Below are positions 43,533-53,316 of a stretch of 54,203 nt of DNA, piece after piece. The translations under genes were made by a program, and so were the position numbers. This DNA is from Acidobacteriota bacterium (lineage in GTDB: Bacteria; Acidobacteriota; Terriglobia; Terriglobales; Acidobacteriaceae): positions 1-54,203 of the forward strand of contig JAEYQK010000120.1 in assembly GCA_023410055.1 (NCBI GenBank), in the 5' to 3' direction. Under the pieces are notes generated by a model. That model saw only the letters and a list, made by a program, of their open reading frames with translations. It had not been told where the DNA came from and searched no databases. Within the stretch, counting starts at the first letter, position 1. The number at the start of each line of letters is the position of its first letter.

Positions 43533-44360
43533 TTGTCTAGAATACTGAGTTTTCCCTCATTCATTGCACTCACCTATGCCATGTTGTCCTGGGGGTGGAT
43601 CCTGGTGACGGACTTGCTCCTTCGGAGACTGGGTCTGAGCCCCACGACTACGGCAATCCTCAGTCTGCTAAAAGCGGCAGTGTACATCGTCTGCTCTACC
43701 CTGATCATCTACTTCGTCCTTCGGAAAGCGGAGCGAAGTGCGGCAAAGGCTAGAGCTACTGAGACCGATCGAGCCGAGGCGAGCAAGGAATTGCTGCGTA
43801 AGGCGGCGCAGACCGCGCGCTTCGGATACTTCGAGGGGGACCTAAAAAACGGCACGCTCTACTGGTCTCCCGAGATGCGAAAGATCCTGGGCGTGTCGGC
43901 CGACGCCAAACTGCCCAAGGTCGACTCAGTGCCTGACTTCGTCCACCCCGATGATCGCGAGCTCGTTGCAGCACCAATTCGAGCGGCTCTGGAGCCAGAG
44001 AGCGATGTCTGGATCAACGTGGAGCATCGAATCGTCTGGCCCGATGGGTCGATTCGATGGATGGAGTTGCGTAACCAGGTTTACTACGAAACCGAGGGAA
44101 CGACTCGAAAGTCGGTTCGATACCACGGAATCCTCCTGGATATAACTGATCGAAAACTCGCCGAACAAGAGCAGGAGCTGCTATATCGGAAGTACATCCA
44201 GAGCCAGAAAATGGAAGCAATCGGCCGACTCGCCGCAGGAGTCGCCCACGACATCAACAACGTTTTTCAGAGCATTCTCCTGTTTTCGGAACTACTTCTG
44301 ACGAAAGAGGATCGCCCCCCCGTACAGGAGAAGCTTCGGCGATTGCGTCATCCACGGTGA
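43533..44360 (+). CDS. PAS hybrid histidine kinase, N-terminal part (gene split by a frameshift)
   Basis: 275 aa from TTG 43533 preceded by GGGAGGA. Two membrane helices (about 9-29 and 44-64), a PAS_3 domain (WSPEMRKILGV, FVHPDDREL, VEHRIVWPDGSIRWMELR, GILLDITDRK) and HisKA (IGRLAAGVAHDINNVFQSIL). The frame then runs into RRLRHPR-stop. The expected continuation ASSTVRGSSIVKQLL is in the next frame, so one base is missing near 44340-44346. Confidence 0.88.
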   Translation: MSRILSFPSFIALTYAMLSWGWILVTDLLLRRLGLSPTTTAILSLLKAAVYIVCSTLIIYFVLRKAERSAAKARATETDRAEASKELLRKAAQTARFGYFEGDLKNGTLYWSPEMRKILGVSADAKLPKVDSVPDFVHPDDRELVAAPIRAALEPESDVWINVEHRIVWPDGSIRWMELRNQVYYETEGTTRKSVRYHGILLDITDRKLAEQEQELLYRKYIQSQKMEAIGRLAAGVAHDINNVFQSILLFSELLLTKEDRPPVQEKLRRLRHPR

Positions 44361-45364
44361 GAGGCTCGAGCATTGTAAAGCAGTTGCTGGCATTCAGCCG
44401 TCAACAGGTTTCCCAACCCAAAGCTGTGGACGTGAACGGAAGTCTTGAAGATGTACTGAAGATGCTCCAGCGTGTGGTGCGAGAGGATATTCAGATTTCG
44501 TTGGAATTGGATAGAACCCCTTGCCGCGTGCTAATCGACTCTGGCCAGTTCCTGCAAGTCGTGATGAACCTAGTGGTCAATGCTCAGGACGCCATGCCAA
44601 CTGGCGGCACCATTCGAATAAAGACTCGTCATGTCGTCCCATGCCCGGAGGGCGGGACTGGATCACGTGTTGAGATTTCCGTTCAGGATAATGGATGCGG
44701 AATCGCTCCCGAACACCGCGATCACATCTTTGAGCCGTTCTTCACGACCAAGGAGGTCGGAAAAGGGACCGGTCTCGGACTGGCGACGACATATGGAATC
44801 GTGAAACAGGCGCACGGACAAATCGATTTTGAATCGGAGATCGGTCGCGGAACCACGTTCAGGGTGTTACTTCCAGAGACAGGCGTTCAACCGGAGGCCC
44901 AGTCCCAAGCCGCAAGGCATCATCCTCCTTCTGTCGCAGCAAAGATGCTGTTGGTCGAAGATAATGCGGCAGTCCGTATCAGTCTTTATGACGCGTTGTC
45001 ATCGAGCGGAATCGATGTTTATGCTTTCGATGGCCCACTTTCGGCTGCCAAATTTGTTGAACAGAACAGCTTTGACGTGCTCGTTACCGATCTGGTGATG
45101 CCGGGGGGCAGGGGCGACGAGTTCGCTCAACGGCTCCGAGAGCGCAATCCAGAGCTGCCGGTGATCTTCATATCCGGCTACCCGGACCAGATTATGGGTG
45201 CCGAGCAGCTTCCGTCCAAGACTATCTTGTTGCAGAAGCCGTTTTGCATTGGCAAATTGCTTGAGCAGGTGCTGGCACTGACCAAAGACTCGGCCACCTA
45301 TTCTGAGCGAGATCAGAATCGCCAGCTGCCTGCGATCACAACGGTGGGAAGGGCGGAACACTGA
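44357..45364 (+). CDS. PAS hybrid histidine kinase, C-terminal part (HATPase plus receiver)
   Basis: 335 aa as an independent frame from GTG 44357. KQLLAFSRQQ, N-box VVMNLVVNAQDAMP, DNGCGIAP, FEPFFTTKEVGKGTGLGLAT, then a receiver with LLVEDNAAVR, LVTDLVMPGG and LQKPF. All kinase motifs are intact. It is the direct continuation of the upstream frame. Unless the shift is a sequence error, the ATP-binding half is separated from the phospho-acceptor half. Confidence 0.88.
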   Translation: MRGSSIVKQLLAFSRQQVSQPKAVDVNGSLEDVLKMLQRVVREDIQISLELDRTPCRVLIDSGQFLQVVMNLVVNAQDAMPTGGTIRIKTRHVVPCPEGGTGSRVEISVQDNGCGIAPEHRDHIFEPFFTTKEVGKGTGLGLATTYGIVKQAHGQIDFESEIGRGTTFRVLLPETGVQPEAQSQAARHHPPSVAAKMLLVEDNAAVRISLYDALSSSGIDVYAFDGPLSAAKFVEQNSFDVLVTDLVMPGGRGDEFAQRLRERNPELPVIFISGYPDQIMGAEQLPSKTILLQKPFCIGKLLEQVLALTKDSATYSERDQNRQLPAITTVGRAEH

Positions 45365-45582
45365 TTCGAAGAGGAGAATGAGCTGAATCGTCCTAAGTTG
45401 CTGAAAAAACAAGAAATGGTAGGACCTCGACACAGGCCTTCGCACACCCATCTGATCTCTACGCCCAAGCGCCTCTCCAGAGAACCCCTGGAATACCAAG
45501 AGTAGCCAGACCAAAGAGGCGTATTGCATCTCAATCTGGTCGTGCATGTCTGAAATCGAGAACCGAGAAGGGGAGAGTCGCG

Positions 45583-46953
45583 CTAACGGACCAATCCGTA
45601 TTGCCGAATCTTTGCGTACAACGAGCTGCGCGGAATACCCAAGTGCTTAGCGGCCTCCGGGACTTTGCCGTGCACATGTTCCAGAACCGCGACGATGTGT
45701 TCTTTCTCGATCTGCGCTAGGGTGCTGTAGGATGATGTCTCGCGCCTCGGCTCGACAATTGCAGTCACAGGAGCATGCTCGAGCGGTGACTGCGTTTGGA
45801 ATGCGATATCCTGCTCTTCGATGGTGTTTGTCTGGCAGAGCAACACCGCCCGCTCCAATACGTTGCGCAGTTCGCGGATGTTCCCCGGCCACGCATACCT
45901 TTGTAGACGGGTCATCGCCGCGTCTGAAAGGCAGATTTCTTGGCGTCCCAAATCATGCCTAAGTTGCTGCAGCAGTCGATTGGCAATGACCGGCAAATCC
46001 TCACTTCGCTCTCTCAGAGCAGGAATGCGGACTGTCAGCGTATTGATCCTGTAATAGAGATCCCCGCGAAACTTCTCTTGGGCCACCATATTCTCTAAAC
46101 TGTGGTGCGTTGCCGCAATCAGATGGACGTCCACAATACGATCCTGCACCGCGCCCAATCGCCGGAAGCGCTTGTCCTCGAGGACTTTCAGCAGTTTTGG
46201 CTGGATCGAGAGATCCAAGTCCCCAATTTCATCCAAGAACACCGTGCCCCTATGTGCAACTTCGAACAGGCCCACCTTGGCGGCGATGGCACCCGTAAAA
46301 GCGCCTTTCTCATGGCCGAACAGCTCGCTTTCCAGCAACTCGCGGGAGAAACCGGCGCAATTCATGTCGACGAATGCTTCTTCCGCGCGATGACCATGCC
46401 GATGAACCCAATTTGCCAGCACTCCCTTGCCGGTACCGGTTTCTCCCTGAATCAGAATGGGACTGTCACTGTCCACAACCCTGTCCATTGTCTCGGCTAA
46501 GCGCCGAATCTGCGGGCTTGACCCTAGAAACGGGTCGCGCTCATAGCGTGCCTTTTCTACTCTCCGCGCAGCCTGTTTCCTGCCATTTCTTTGCCCTTCT
46601 ACTTCCTTCTGCAGGATCTTCAGCAACGCGGCCATTTGGATCGGTTTAGCAATGAAGTTGTCTGCGCCTTGTTTCACTGCACGAACCGCCAGATCGATGG
46701 TTCCGTAACCAGTCAAGACGATCACTGACCCGCTAGGATCCAACTCTTTCAACTTAGGCAGCAGTGTGAGGGCAGTGCCGTCGGGAAGCATGTAGTCGAC
46801 CAACACGACCTCCGGACGAAAGGCCTCGAAAACGCGTAAGCCTTCGGCTGACGTGCTCGCTTCCCGTACTTCCAGACTGTGCTCTTGAAGATATGAGCTG
46901 ATGGCGCCGCTAAGATCTGCATCGTCATCAATTATCAATACCTTCAGATTCAT
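45583..46953 (-). CDS. NtrC-family sigma-54-dependent response regulator
   Basis: 456 aa. The receiver has D9-D11 and phospho-Asp53 (LVDYMLPDG); the AAA+ domain has Walker A GETGTGKG (170-177), the sigma-54 loop GAFTGA (217-222), DEIGD (241-245) and WPGNIRELRN; the Fis HTH is EAAKHLGIPRSSLYAKIRQY. It activates sigma-54 promoters once phosphorylated. Its partner could be the divergent-strand split kinase next to it. A decayed copy of its 3' end is at 40.6-40.8 kb. Confidence 0.95.
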   Translation of the reverse strand: MNLKVLIIDDDADLSGAISSYLQEHSLEVREASTSAEGLRVFEAFRPEVVLVDYMLPDGTALTLLPKLKELDPSGSVIVLTGYGTIDLAVRAVKQGADNFIAKPIQMAALLKILQKEVEGQRNGRKQAARRVEKARYERDPFLGSSPQIRRLAETMDRVVDSDSPILIQGETGTGKGVLANWVHRHGHRAEEAFVDMNCAGFSRELLESELFGHEKGAFTGAIAAKVGLFEVAHRGTVFLDEIGDLDLSIQPKLLKVLEDKRFRRLGAVQDRIVDVHLIAATHHSLENMVAQEKFRGDLYYRINTLTVRIPALRERSEDLPVIANRLLQQLRHDLGRQEICLSDAAMTRLQRYAWPGNIRELRNVLERAVLLCQTNTIEEQDIAFQTQSPLEHAPVTAIVEPRRETSSYSTLAQIEKEHIVAVLEHVHGKVPEAAKHLGIPRSSLYAKIRQYGLVR

Positions 46954-47667
46954 TGCTCGATCTCCTCAAAGAAAGGCTCTACGCCGGAATTTTGAGTCAA
47001 GCAAGATTACCCGAGGTGAAGATTGTTCGATAGTGACCAAGGTAACAAGCGTGGTCGGCTAGGTCGATATTACGCCAGGTCACTGCCTGCTACACGTTGG
47101 GCATCTATTGGGTTCACCTAGAGGTTTTGTGCCGATTAAGAACGTAGTGGAAGCCATAAGCGAAGGGCCGCGATGACACCGCAGTACCCTCCAGTAGAAC
47201 CCTTCGACTTCATTATGTGGAGGCGAGGACCATTAATGCGGCCTCAAAAAACTCGCGGGGCAGGGCCATTGCACCGCCGAATTCCTCGGCATTTCCAGTC
47301 GAATCGAACTGCAATACATTAGCCGGCGAAAACGATTTGTTGGTTGGTGTCCGCAAACGCGTGGTATTCGGCCAAGCCGATGCATCGCAAACGTCGAACG
47401 TTCCTAGCTCCGCTAGATTACGTTCGTGACTGGAAGAAGCTTTTGCCTCAATGTTAGCTTTCTCATAGCTCGCTTTCTTCGCCAGTCTAGGACAGCTCCG
47501 GAGTCTGTTGCCATGCTTCAGTCGCGCTGATCCATAAGCGTCGATATGGCAAGACAGCGGGTCTCTTCGTGGCAAGGCTCGTGAGAAGCACAACTAGGAC
47601 GCGCTCTCCCTCAACAAGACCGCCATTAGGGAATCGGGAGAGCGCAACGGAAACAGTGGAGGGCCTT
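46954..47667. other. Gene-poor region
   Basis: 714 bases between the divergent NtrC-type and Hpt genes. A 126-codon minus frame (47213-47593) exists but has no ribosome site or recognisable family; no sigma-54 -24/-12 site was found by eye. Confidence 0.35.
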
Positions 47668-48147
47668 ATGTCAGAAGATATCCTGAAAGAGTCAAGCGAG
47701 AGTCTCGGTGGGGCCGCAGGCACGGACAACCCGGCACTGCTGGATTTCGAACTTGGAAAACTCATTTCGGCGATCGACGGTGACCGGATACTTGCCAAAG
47801 AGATGTGTGACATTTTCTTGCTGCAGGTATGCCGGGACTTGGATGAGCTGGCTGCAGCGCTTGCCGCCGGAAGAAAGGATGTGCTTGCCAGAGTTGCACA
47901 TCGGCTCAAGGGCGCCGCGGCCAGTGTCTACGCATCCCGGATTTCTGCCCTGGCAACTGATATCGAACTGGGTGGGGACGGAATGTCGGAGGCGCAGCTT
48001 TCAAGCCATCTCTTGAGAATAAGAGAAGCTTTTGATGATGTGCGGCAAGCAATGGCAACTGCCTTCGACGGAGCGGAAGACCAACACCCACCCAAGGCAA
48101 GTCTCGACGCCTACACGCAAGTACGGCCCGAAGGGAGCACGAGATGA
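47668..48147 (+). CDS. Hpt phosphotransfer protein
   Basis: 159 aa from ATG 47668 with GGAGGG five bases upstream; the frame is open to 47569. The four-helix Hpt motif is VAHRLKGAAASV with phospho-acceptor His78. Its stop overlaps the start of the REC-HK-REC gene (ATGA). It can relay phosphate between hybrid kinases and receivers, and several hybrid kinases in this region lack their own Hpt. Confidence 0.88.
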   Translation: MSEDILKESSESLGGAAGTDNPALLDFELGKLISAIDGDRILAKEMCDIFLLQVCRDLDELAAALAAGRKDVLARVAHRLKGAAASVYASRISALATDIELGGDGMSEAQLSSHLLRIREAFDDVRQAMATAFDGAEDQHPPKASLDAYTQVRPEGSTR

Positions 48148-49661
48148 AGATCTTGGTTGCCGACGATGACGCCGTGTCGCGGCATATGATCAGCAGTTTT
48201 TTGTGCACACAGGGCTATGAGGTCGTTGAAGCGTGCGACGGATTGGAGGCACAACGGTGTCTTCGCGGGCCTGACGCCCCGAGCCTTGCGATTGTTGATT
48301 GGATTATGCCTGGTCTTGACGGCGTCCAACTCTGCCAAGAGATACGTGCTGGGATGGGCTCGCATTACACTTACGTTCTGCTTGTTACCTCTCGCGCACA
48401 GAAGTCCGATTTGGTTACGGGGCTCCGGGCCGGCGCTGACGACTATCTAATTAAGCCCTTTGACTTTTCCGAGCTGCAGGCACGCTTGCATGTGGGGTGC
48501 AGGATCTTGCAGGCAGAGGAGAGGCTTCAACAGGCACAGCGAATGGAGGCTTTGGGCCTTTTAACGGGAGGCATAGCGCATGATTTCAACAACATCATGA
48601 TGATCATCAATTCCTATTGCGAGATTTTGCTGGATCGTGTGACTGACTGCAAGTTACGTCCCAAATTGGAGCAGATACAGAAAGCTGGGCAACGCGCCGC
48701 TTCACTAACTCACCAACTGCTCGCTTTTAGCCGAGAGCACGCGATCGCTCCTACCGCATTGGACCTCAATTCAGTGATTAATGAATTGCGCCCGATGCTG
48801 CAGCGCTTGTTGGGGGAGCGAATTGTCTGGAACGTTTCGCTTACATCGGATCTGTGGCGGGTCAACGCGGATGTTGCGCAAGTCGAGAGAGTACTGCTCA
48901 ACTTAGCGGCGAATGCCCGAGACGCGATGCCCGACGGAGGACAATTCACTGTGACAACCGAAAACGTGACTCTCGGCGATGACTTCATGCATTCCCACCC
49001 AGGCTGTGAGCCCGGCGCTTACGTGATGCTGTCGGTAGCGGATACCGGGTGCGGAATTAGTAATGAGATTCGAAGTCGCATTTTCGATCCTTTCTTCACG
49101 ACAAAACCACAGGGGAAAGGCTCAGGCATGGGTTTGGCTAGTGTCTATGGAGTGGTCAAGCAGAGCGGTGGGTTCATCACGGTGGAAAGCGAGGTGGGAC
49201 TCGGTAGCACCTTCGGAATCTACTTGCCGGTCTGCCAGGAAGTACAGGCTCCTCCAATGTCGAGGCCCCGCATCAACCGACCGATCAGTCGCGGTCAGTT
49301 AGTCCTAGTCGTTGAGGACGAAGAATCGACACGTGAAGCGATCTGCAGCTATCTCAATGGCAGCGGTTACGAGGCAATCGGCACTGGCAATGCAGAAGAT
49401 GCATTGGCGGCATATACCAATTCCGACGTTCGCCCAAGCATCGTTCTAACGGACGTTCTCATGCCTGGCCTTTCTGGACCGGAACTCGCGAAGAGAATCC
49501 TGAACATCGATCCCGAAGCCACGCTTGTGTTCATGACTGGGTACGCGGATGGATTACTGACACGAGAGTTGCAGTCCGTTGCCGGTTTTCGGCTGTTGCA
49601 GAAGCCATTTGAACTTTCCGAACTGATAGCAGTGATAAGCGAAGCTCCTTCGCGTCTTTGA
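48144..49661 (+). CDS. REC-HisKA-HATPase-REC hybrid kinase (soluble)
   Basis: 505 aa, no membrane segment. The first receiver has phospho-Asp52 (IVDWIMPG) and IKPFDF. HisKA has GGIAHDFNN (His146), then LLNLAANARDAMP, DTGCGI, FDPFFTTKPQGKGSGMGLAS. The second receiver has Asp437 (LTDVLMPG) and LQKPFELSEL. GGGAGCACGAG precedes the ATG. Coupled to the Hpt gene, so the pair may form a full relay. A deleted copy lies at 40.8-41.1 kb. Confidence 0.94.
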   Translation: MKILVADDDAVSRHMISSFLCTQGYEVVEACDGLEAQRCLRGPDAPSLAIVDWIMPGLDGVQLCQEIRAGMGSHYTYVLLVTSRAQKSDLVTGLRAGADDYLIKPFDFSELQARLHVGCRILQAEERLQQAQRMEALGLLTGGIAHDFNNIMMIINSYCEILLDRVTDCKLRPKLEQIQKAGQRAASLTHQLLAFSREHAIAPTALDLNSVINELRPMLQRLLGERIVWNVSLTSDLWRVNADVAQVERVLLNLAANARDAMPDGGQFTVTTENVTLGDDFMHSHPGCEPGAYVMLSVADTGCGISNEIRSRIFDPFFTTKPQGKGSGMGLASVYGVVKQSGGFITVESEVGLGSTFGIYLPVCQEVQAPPMSRPRINRPISRGQLVLVVEDEESTREAICSYLNGSGYEAIGTGNAEDALAAYTNSDVRPSIVLTDVLMPGLSGPELAKRILNIDPEATLVFMTGYADGLLTRELQSVAGFRLLQKPFELSELIAVISEAPSRL

Positions 49662-49702
49662 ACCTGCAATCGAGAAGCGAGAATCCGCAATTGTCTCTCG
49701 CC

Positions 49703-51739
49703 CTACTCCTTGGAACGCGAGCCGTCCAGTAACTCTCTTAGCTTCGCCTTCAACGTGTCTAAGGTGAAGGGTTTTCGCAACACCGGTGCGTCTTTGTCTA
49801 GATTTTGGACTTCTCGGTCGTTGAAGCCGGTCATGTAGAGCACGGCGAGCTGCGGATAACGTTGTCTCAGAAGGTTCGCGAGCTCAATTCCGCTCAACCC
49901 AGGCATCACAAGGTCCGTCAGGAGGACGGACAAGGAGCCCGTGTGGCCAGCGCAAGCAGAAAGGGCTTCTGTTCCACTTGCGGCACTCAAGACGGAGTAC
50001 CCGCTAGATGCCAAATAGTCGTGCAATCCCTCCCGCAGCGAGCGCTCATCTTCCACGAGCAGAATCGTTTCATTCTGGGCAGTGTTGATGTTCTGAGGCT
50101 GGGGTGAAGTCCCCGAGACAAGTTCCGCGTATCTAGGCAGGTACACCGAAAAAGTACTGCCCCGAACCGGTTCACTGTCGTAAGTGAGCAGTCCTCCGCT
50201 CTGCTCGACGATGCTCGAGACAGGATCAAGAACAAGAGATGGTGAAACTGCGGTGACGCAAAAGCCCGGAGTGGTAATCGCAATCCTCACGTAGTCACCT
50301 GGCACAGCCGGAGGATGTTGGACTGCCAATGTATCTTTGACAACTGTGTTGTGGACCCCTATGGTCAGTCGCCCGCCAGCTCCCATCGTATCCTGTACGC
50401 TTTCAGCCAGAGTGATGATGGCCTGCTCGAGTTGTATGCGATCAACCCACACCGGCCAGACCGGCTCCAACTCGGCAACAATACGGACCTCATCGCCGAG
50501 GAGGCTGGGAAGGATTTGCGTGATGTTCTGGAGCACAGCACTCAGATCCAGTGATTCGGGTTTCAACGCCTGCTGCCGGCTGAAGGCCAGGAGCCGTTTA
50601 GTTACCGCGGTCGCGTTCATTGCCGTTTCATGGATCTTCGAGGCGTAGCGCTGATAATTGTTGCTCGGGGCGGTGCATTCCAGGATCAGGTCAGCGTACG
50701 TGCTGATAGTCATCAACACGTTATTGAAGTCGTGGGCGATTCCGCCAGCAAGGCGCCCAATCACCTGGAACTTTTCGGCCCGCCTTGCCTTCTGTTCTAG
50801 CCGCCTGTACTCGGTGATATCCTCCACGATTCCTTCCAGAATCCTGCCGTAGCGGGAGCCATCAGCAATGCAGCGGCCACTCATGCGAACGTTTCTTAAT
50901 GTTCTATCTTTGCGTTTCCACTGAAATTCCAAACCATTGAATCGGACGGCCCCGCCGACAGCATTCAAAAACAAACGATATTCTTCTGCTGAAGCGAAGA
51001 CCTCGGTGGATATTCGGAGAGCCGATAACTCGGATGTATCCCTAAGCCCCAGAATACCTAGGAGGGCCTTGTTTGCATCAAGGAAGGCGTCGTTCTCGAC
51101 ACTGGCCCGGAATACTCCAACTGGACTGTCCTCCAGAAAACAGCGAAGGCGCGTTGCGGAAAGTACAACTGCGGCCTCGGCGCGCTTGCGGTCTTTGCTG
51201 GTCTGCCATCCTTCCGCGTTTCGGTCAAGGATTGCAGGCAAGAGTCTAGATAAAGCCTCCGCAATACGGACTGCGTTGTACATATCACGCTCAGAAGCTG
51301 GCGGGGCAACTGAGTGCGCAATTGGCTCCGGCAATTCGGAGACAATTTGATTTTCGGAGATAGACGAGTGCGGCTGGAGACTCTCGCGGGGCCCAACCCA
51401 GAGATACCCCTCGCATCTGCCATTTGCCAGAACGGGTATCCGCGCACATGGCCCTCCACCAATGGGACAGTCTCGCAGTTCCGTATTCGCGCCGCTGTCG
51501 TACCTCGGAGAAGGCCAAAGAGCGGTATTCGGACTACAAATCTCGCTGCACTGATGAGGTCGATCGATTCCCAGACAGGTTCCATCCGCATCTGTCAGGG
51601 CAACGCGAAGTCCTGTCGAAGCCGAGACTGACTCCAGCAATTCTCGTATTTCCCTGTGGGGCAGGGTGTCGAACAGGGGCATGTCGGAGAATTGGCCATG
51701 ATTGCGAGAACCTTTGTGTGACCTTTCATCTTTGCTCAT
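49703..51739 (-). CDS. PocR-like/PAS hybrid kinase with a degenerate ATP-binding domain
   Basis: 678 aa. The N-terminal ~100 residues have Cys groups (CSEIC, CPIGGGPCARIPVLANGRC) and YLWVGP, resembling a PocR sensory domain. A PAS domain follows (about 195-310), then an intact H-box GGIAHDFNN (His336). The HATPase domain is eroded: the N-box reads ITLAESVQDTM (Ser447 for Asn), the G1 box reads TTPGFCV (no Asp, no second Gly) and the F/G2 lid is missing. The C-terminal receiver is intact (Asp609, LLTDLVMPG; LRKPF). It probably cannot autophosphorylate; a phosphorelay, phosphatase or scaffold role is likely. Confidence 0.9.
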   Translation of the reverse strand: MSKDERSHKGSRNHGQFSDMPLFDTLPHREIRELLESVSASTGLRVALTDADGTCLGIDRPHQCSEICSPNTALWPSPRYDSGANTELRDCPIGGGPCARIPVLANGRCEGYLWVGPRESLQPHSSISENQIVSELPEPIAHSVAPPASERDMYNAVRIAEALSRLLPAILDRNAEGWQTSKDRKRAEAAVVLSATRLRCFLEDSPVGVFRASVENDAFLDANKALLGILGLRDTSELSALRISTEVFASAEEYRLFLNAVGGAVRFNGLEFQWKRKDRTLRNVRMSGRCIADGSRYGRILEGIVEDITEYRRLEQKARRAEKFQVIGRLAGGIAHDFNNVLMTISTYADLILECTAPSNNYQRYASKIHETAMNATAVTKRLLAFSRQQALKPESLDLSAVLQNITQILPSLLGDEVRIVAELEPVWPVWVDRIQLEQAIITLAESVQDTMGAGGRLTIGVHNTVVKDTLAVQHPPAVPGDYVRIAITTPGFCVTAVSPSLVLDPVSSIVEQSGGLLTYDSEPVRGSTFSVYLPRYAELVSGTSPQPQNINTAQNETILLVEDERSLREGLHDYLASSGYSVLSAASGTEALSACAGHTGSLSVLLTDLVMPGLSGIELANLLRQRYPQLAVLYMTGFNDREVQNLDKDAPVLRKPFTLDTLKAKLRELLDGSRSKE

Positions 51740-52171
51740 GCTCGTCCGCTTTGAGTCCCGGATGCCCGAAATGCCCGACGCGTGCCCACAGAGGCAGCTT
51801 GAACCGATTTCGAACTAGCGGAGCTCACCGCGATCGCGATCACGAAATGAGATTGTCGCAGTTCCAGCCGAGCGTAGCCATTGATTCTGAATCGGAGTCA
51901 CCGAGGTTCGGGCCACCATGCCGCATGCCGAAAGTTTCATGATTCCCGTTCTCCTCGCGCGGCTGAAGGGATCACTGCCTGCAGCACAACAGCCGCAGTG
52001 TTGGAGCCCCCGGCCGCGGCTTGGCGCAGCTTCTCTAGCGTTTCGGATCGCGGCAACACTGCAAGAGTTGGTTCCCGGTACGGTCTGCGCTGATCAGTTT
52101 CGACCGAAGAACGATGGAACTGTCCGCATTGCATGGCGCTGATGATAGAACAAAGCTGTCGGGTTGACAAC
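51740..52171. other. Gene-free stretch
   Basis: Upstream of the pseudokinase gene. No credible gene. Confidence 0.35.
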
Positions 52172-52233
52172 GGCTCTGATCGCACACGCCTCTGATCGCA
52201 CACGGCTCTGATCGCACACGCCTCTGATCGCAC
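52172..52233. repeat. Tandem array of a 16-base unit, 3.9 copies
   Basis: Units at 52172, 52188, 52204 and 52220 read G(G/C)CTCTGATCGCACAC; the second base alternates G, C, G, C, giving a 32-base higher-order period. The last unit lacks two bases. Non-coding. It could be an iteron-like protein-binding array or a minisatellite. Confidence 0.9.
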
Positions 52234-53065
52234 CAAGGATCGAAAGGGCACGATTCACAGCCAGTATTAATCACCGTTGGTTGAACGAGGCGCTACCACT
52301 TGCAGACATATCGCAGTTTTGTCGAACCGTAGAAGCAATCGATCGGTCCCGAAGTGTCTGAACGCGTACTAGGTCACTGCAATGACACGCGGGTCATCTC
52401 TGTTTCGTCCCGATCCGCGTGTCTGCACGCTAAATGTGTCGATTTGACGATTTGAATCAGCGAGACATTTCTCCCAGCAACAATCCAGCTGCAATAAACG
52501 CAAGCTGCGACTAGAAGGCGCGTATGACCGTTTGATAACTCGCTGGTCGTAAATCCGTCGTGTGAATAGGAACTCATGTCCCCATACTATCCCTAAAGGG
52601 CTATCCAGTTGCGCAAACCCCCAGAGGCATTGACGTTTTGTCGCGGTCTGACAAGAGGTGGGAAGATGCTGCGCAACGGCAGGTACAAGATGCCGCAGGC
52701 GCGCTGAAAGGCCATTAAGCCAGTTTCTGTCAAGCATCCCCAAGCTGACGTTGAGGGCGATAAGAATTCCCAGTGTTGGGCACTCGTGGTGAAATATCGG
52801 TTCCACACCTAGCTCACGTTCGATCTCCACTACCAGTCAGCGCACCTCTGGTCGAGGCATGCAGATCATGACCAAGCGGAGAGAAGCTGCGCGCAATTGC
52901 GGTGACCAGTGAAGTCCACTTTAAGACACGCGTGAGGACGAACTTCTCCCCGGCATCCAACCGCTACCTGGAATCTGTGTATCAGGATTCGAGACCCTGA
53001 ATTGATTGGGGAAGGGATTGAGTTCGGACCGGCAAGGTGTCGGATTGCCGCCTTCAGAAAGGCGG
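52234..53065. other. Gene-poor region
   Basis: Only doubtful open frames (e.g. 52369-52830 minus) without ribosome sites or recognisable motifs. Confidence 0.35.
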
Positions 53066-53215
53066 TGTGGCATGTCACCGCACGATCTTCGAAGGACCGG
53101 CGCACGGCTCTGCCACGGGGCTGGCGACGATTTGGAGCAAATTCAACTCCTACTCATCAAGGCTGCGGTAACTATCACATCGATATCAAGCCGCCGTACG
53201 AGAAGCCGCCGTTGA
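53066..53215 (+). pseudogene. Tyrosine recombinase C-terminal scrap
   Basis: MSPHDLRRTGARLCHGAGDD followed by LEQIQLLL is the box-II region of XerC-type phage integrases (catalytic H-x-x-R). Similarity starts and stops abruptly: the final G-H and catalytic Tyr region is replaced by unrelated sequence. Confidence 0.7.
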
Positions 53216-53316
53216 CCTGTGCCACCTACCCGCACAATTTGTCGGGCGTCGAAATGAATTCGCAAACCGATACGGCGATTGCGAGTAAAAAGAGCAGAGT
53301 CGCGCGGAAGGTACGG

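Noticed and set aside
47213..47593. 126-codon minus frame in the gap before the Hpt gene
   Set aside because: Translation has no recognisable family and no ribosome site; kept only as a note in the gap entry.
52369..52830. 153-codon minus frame after the tandem repeat
   Set aside because: No ribosome site; composition and lack of motifs suggest chance openness.
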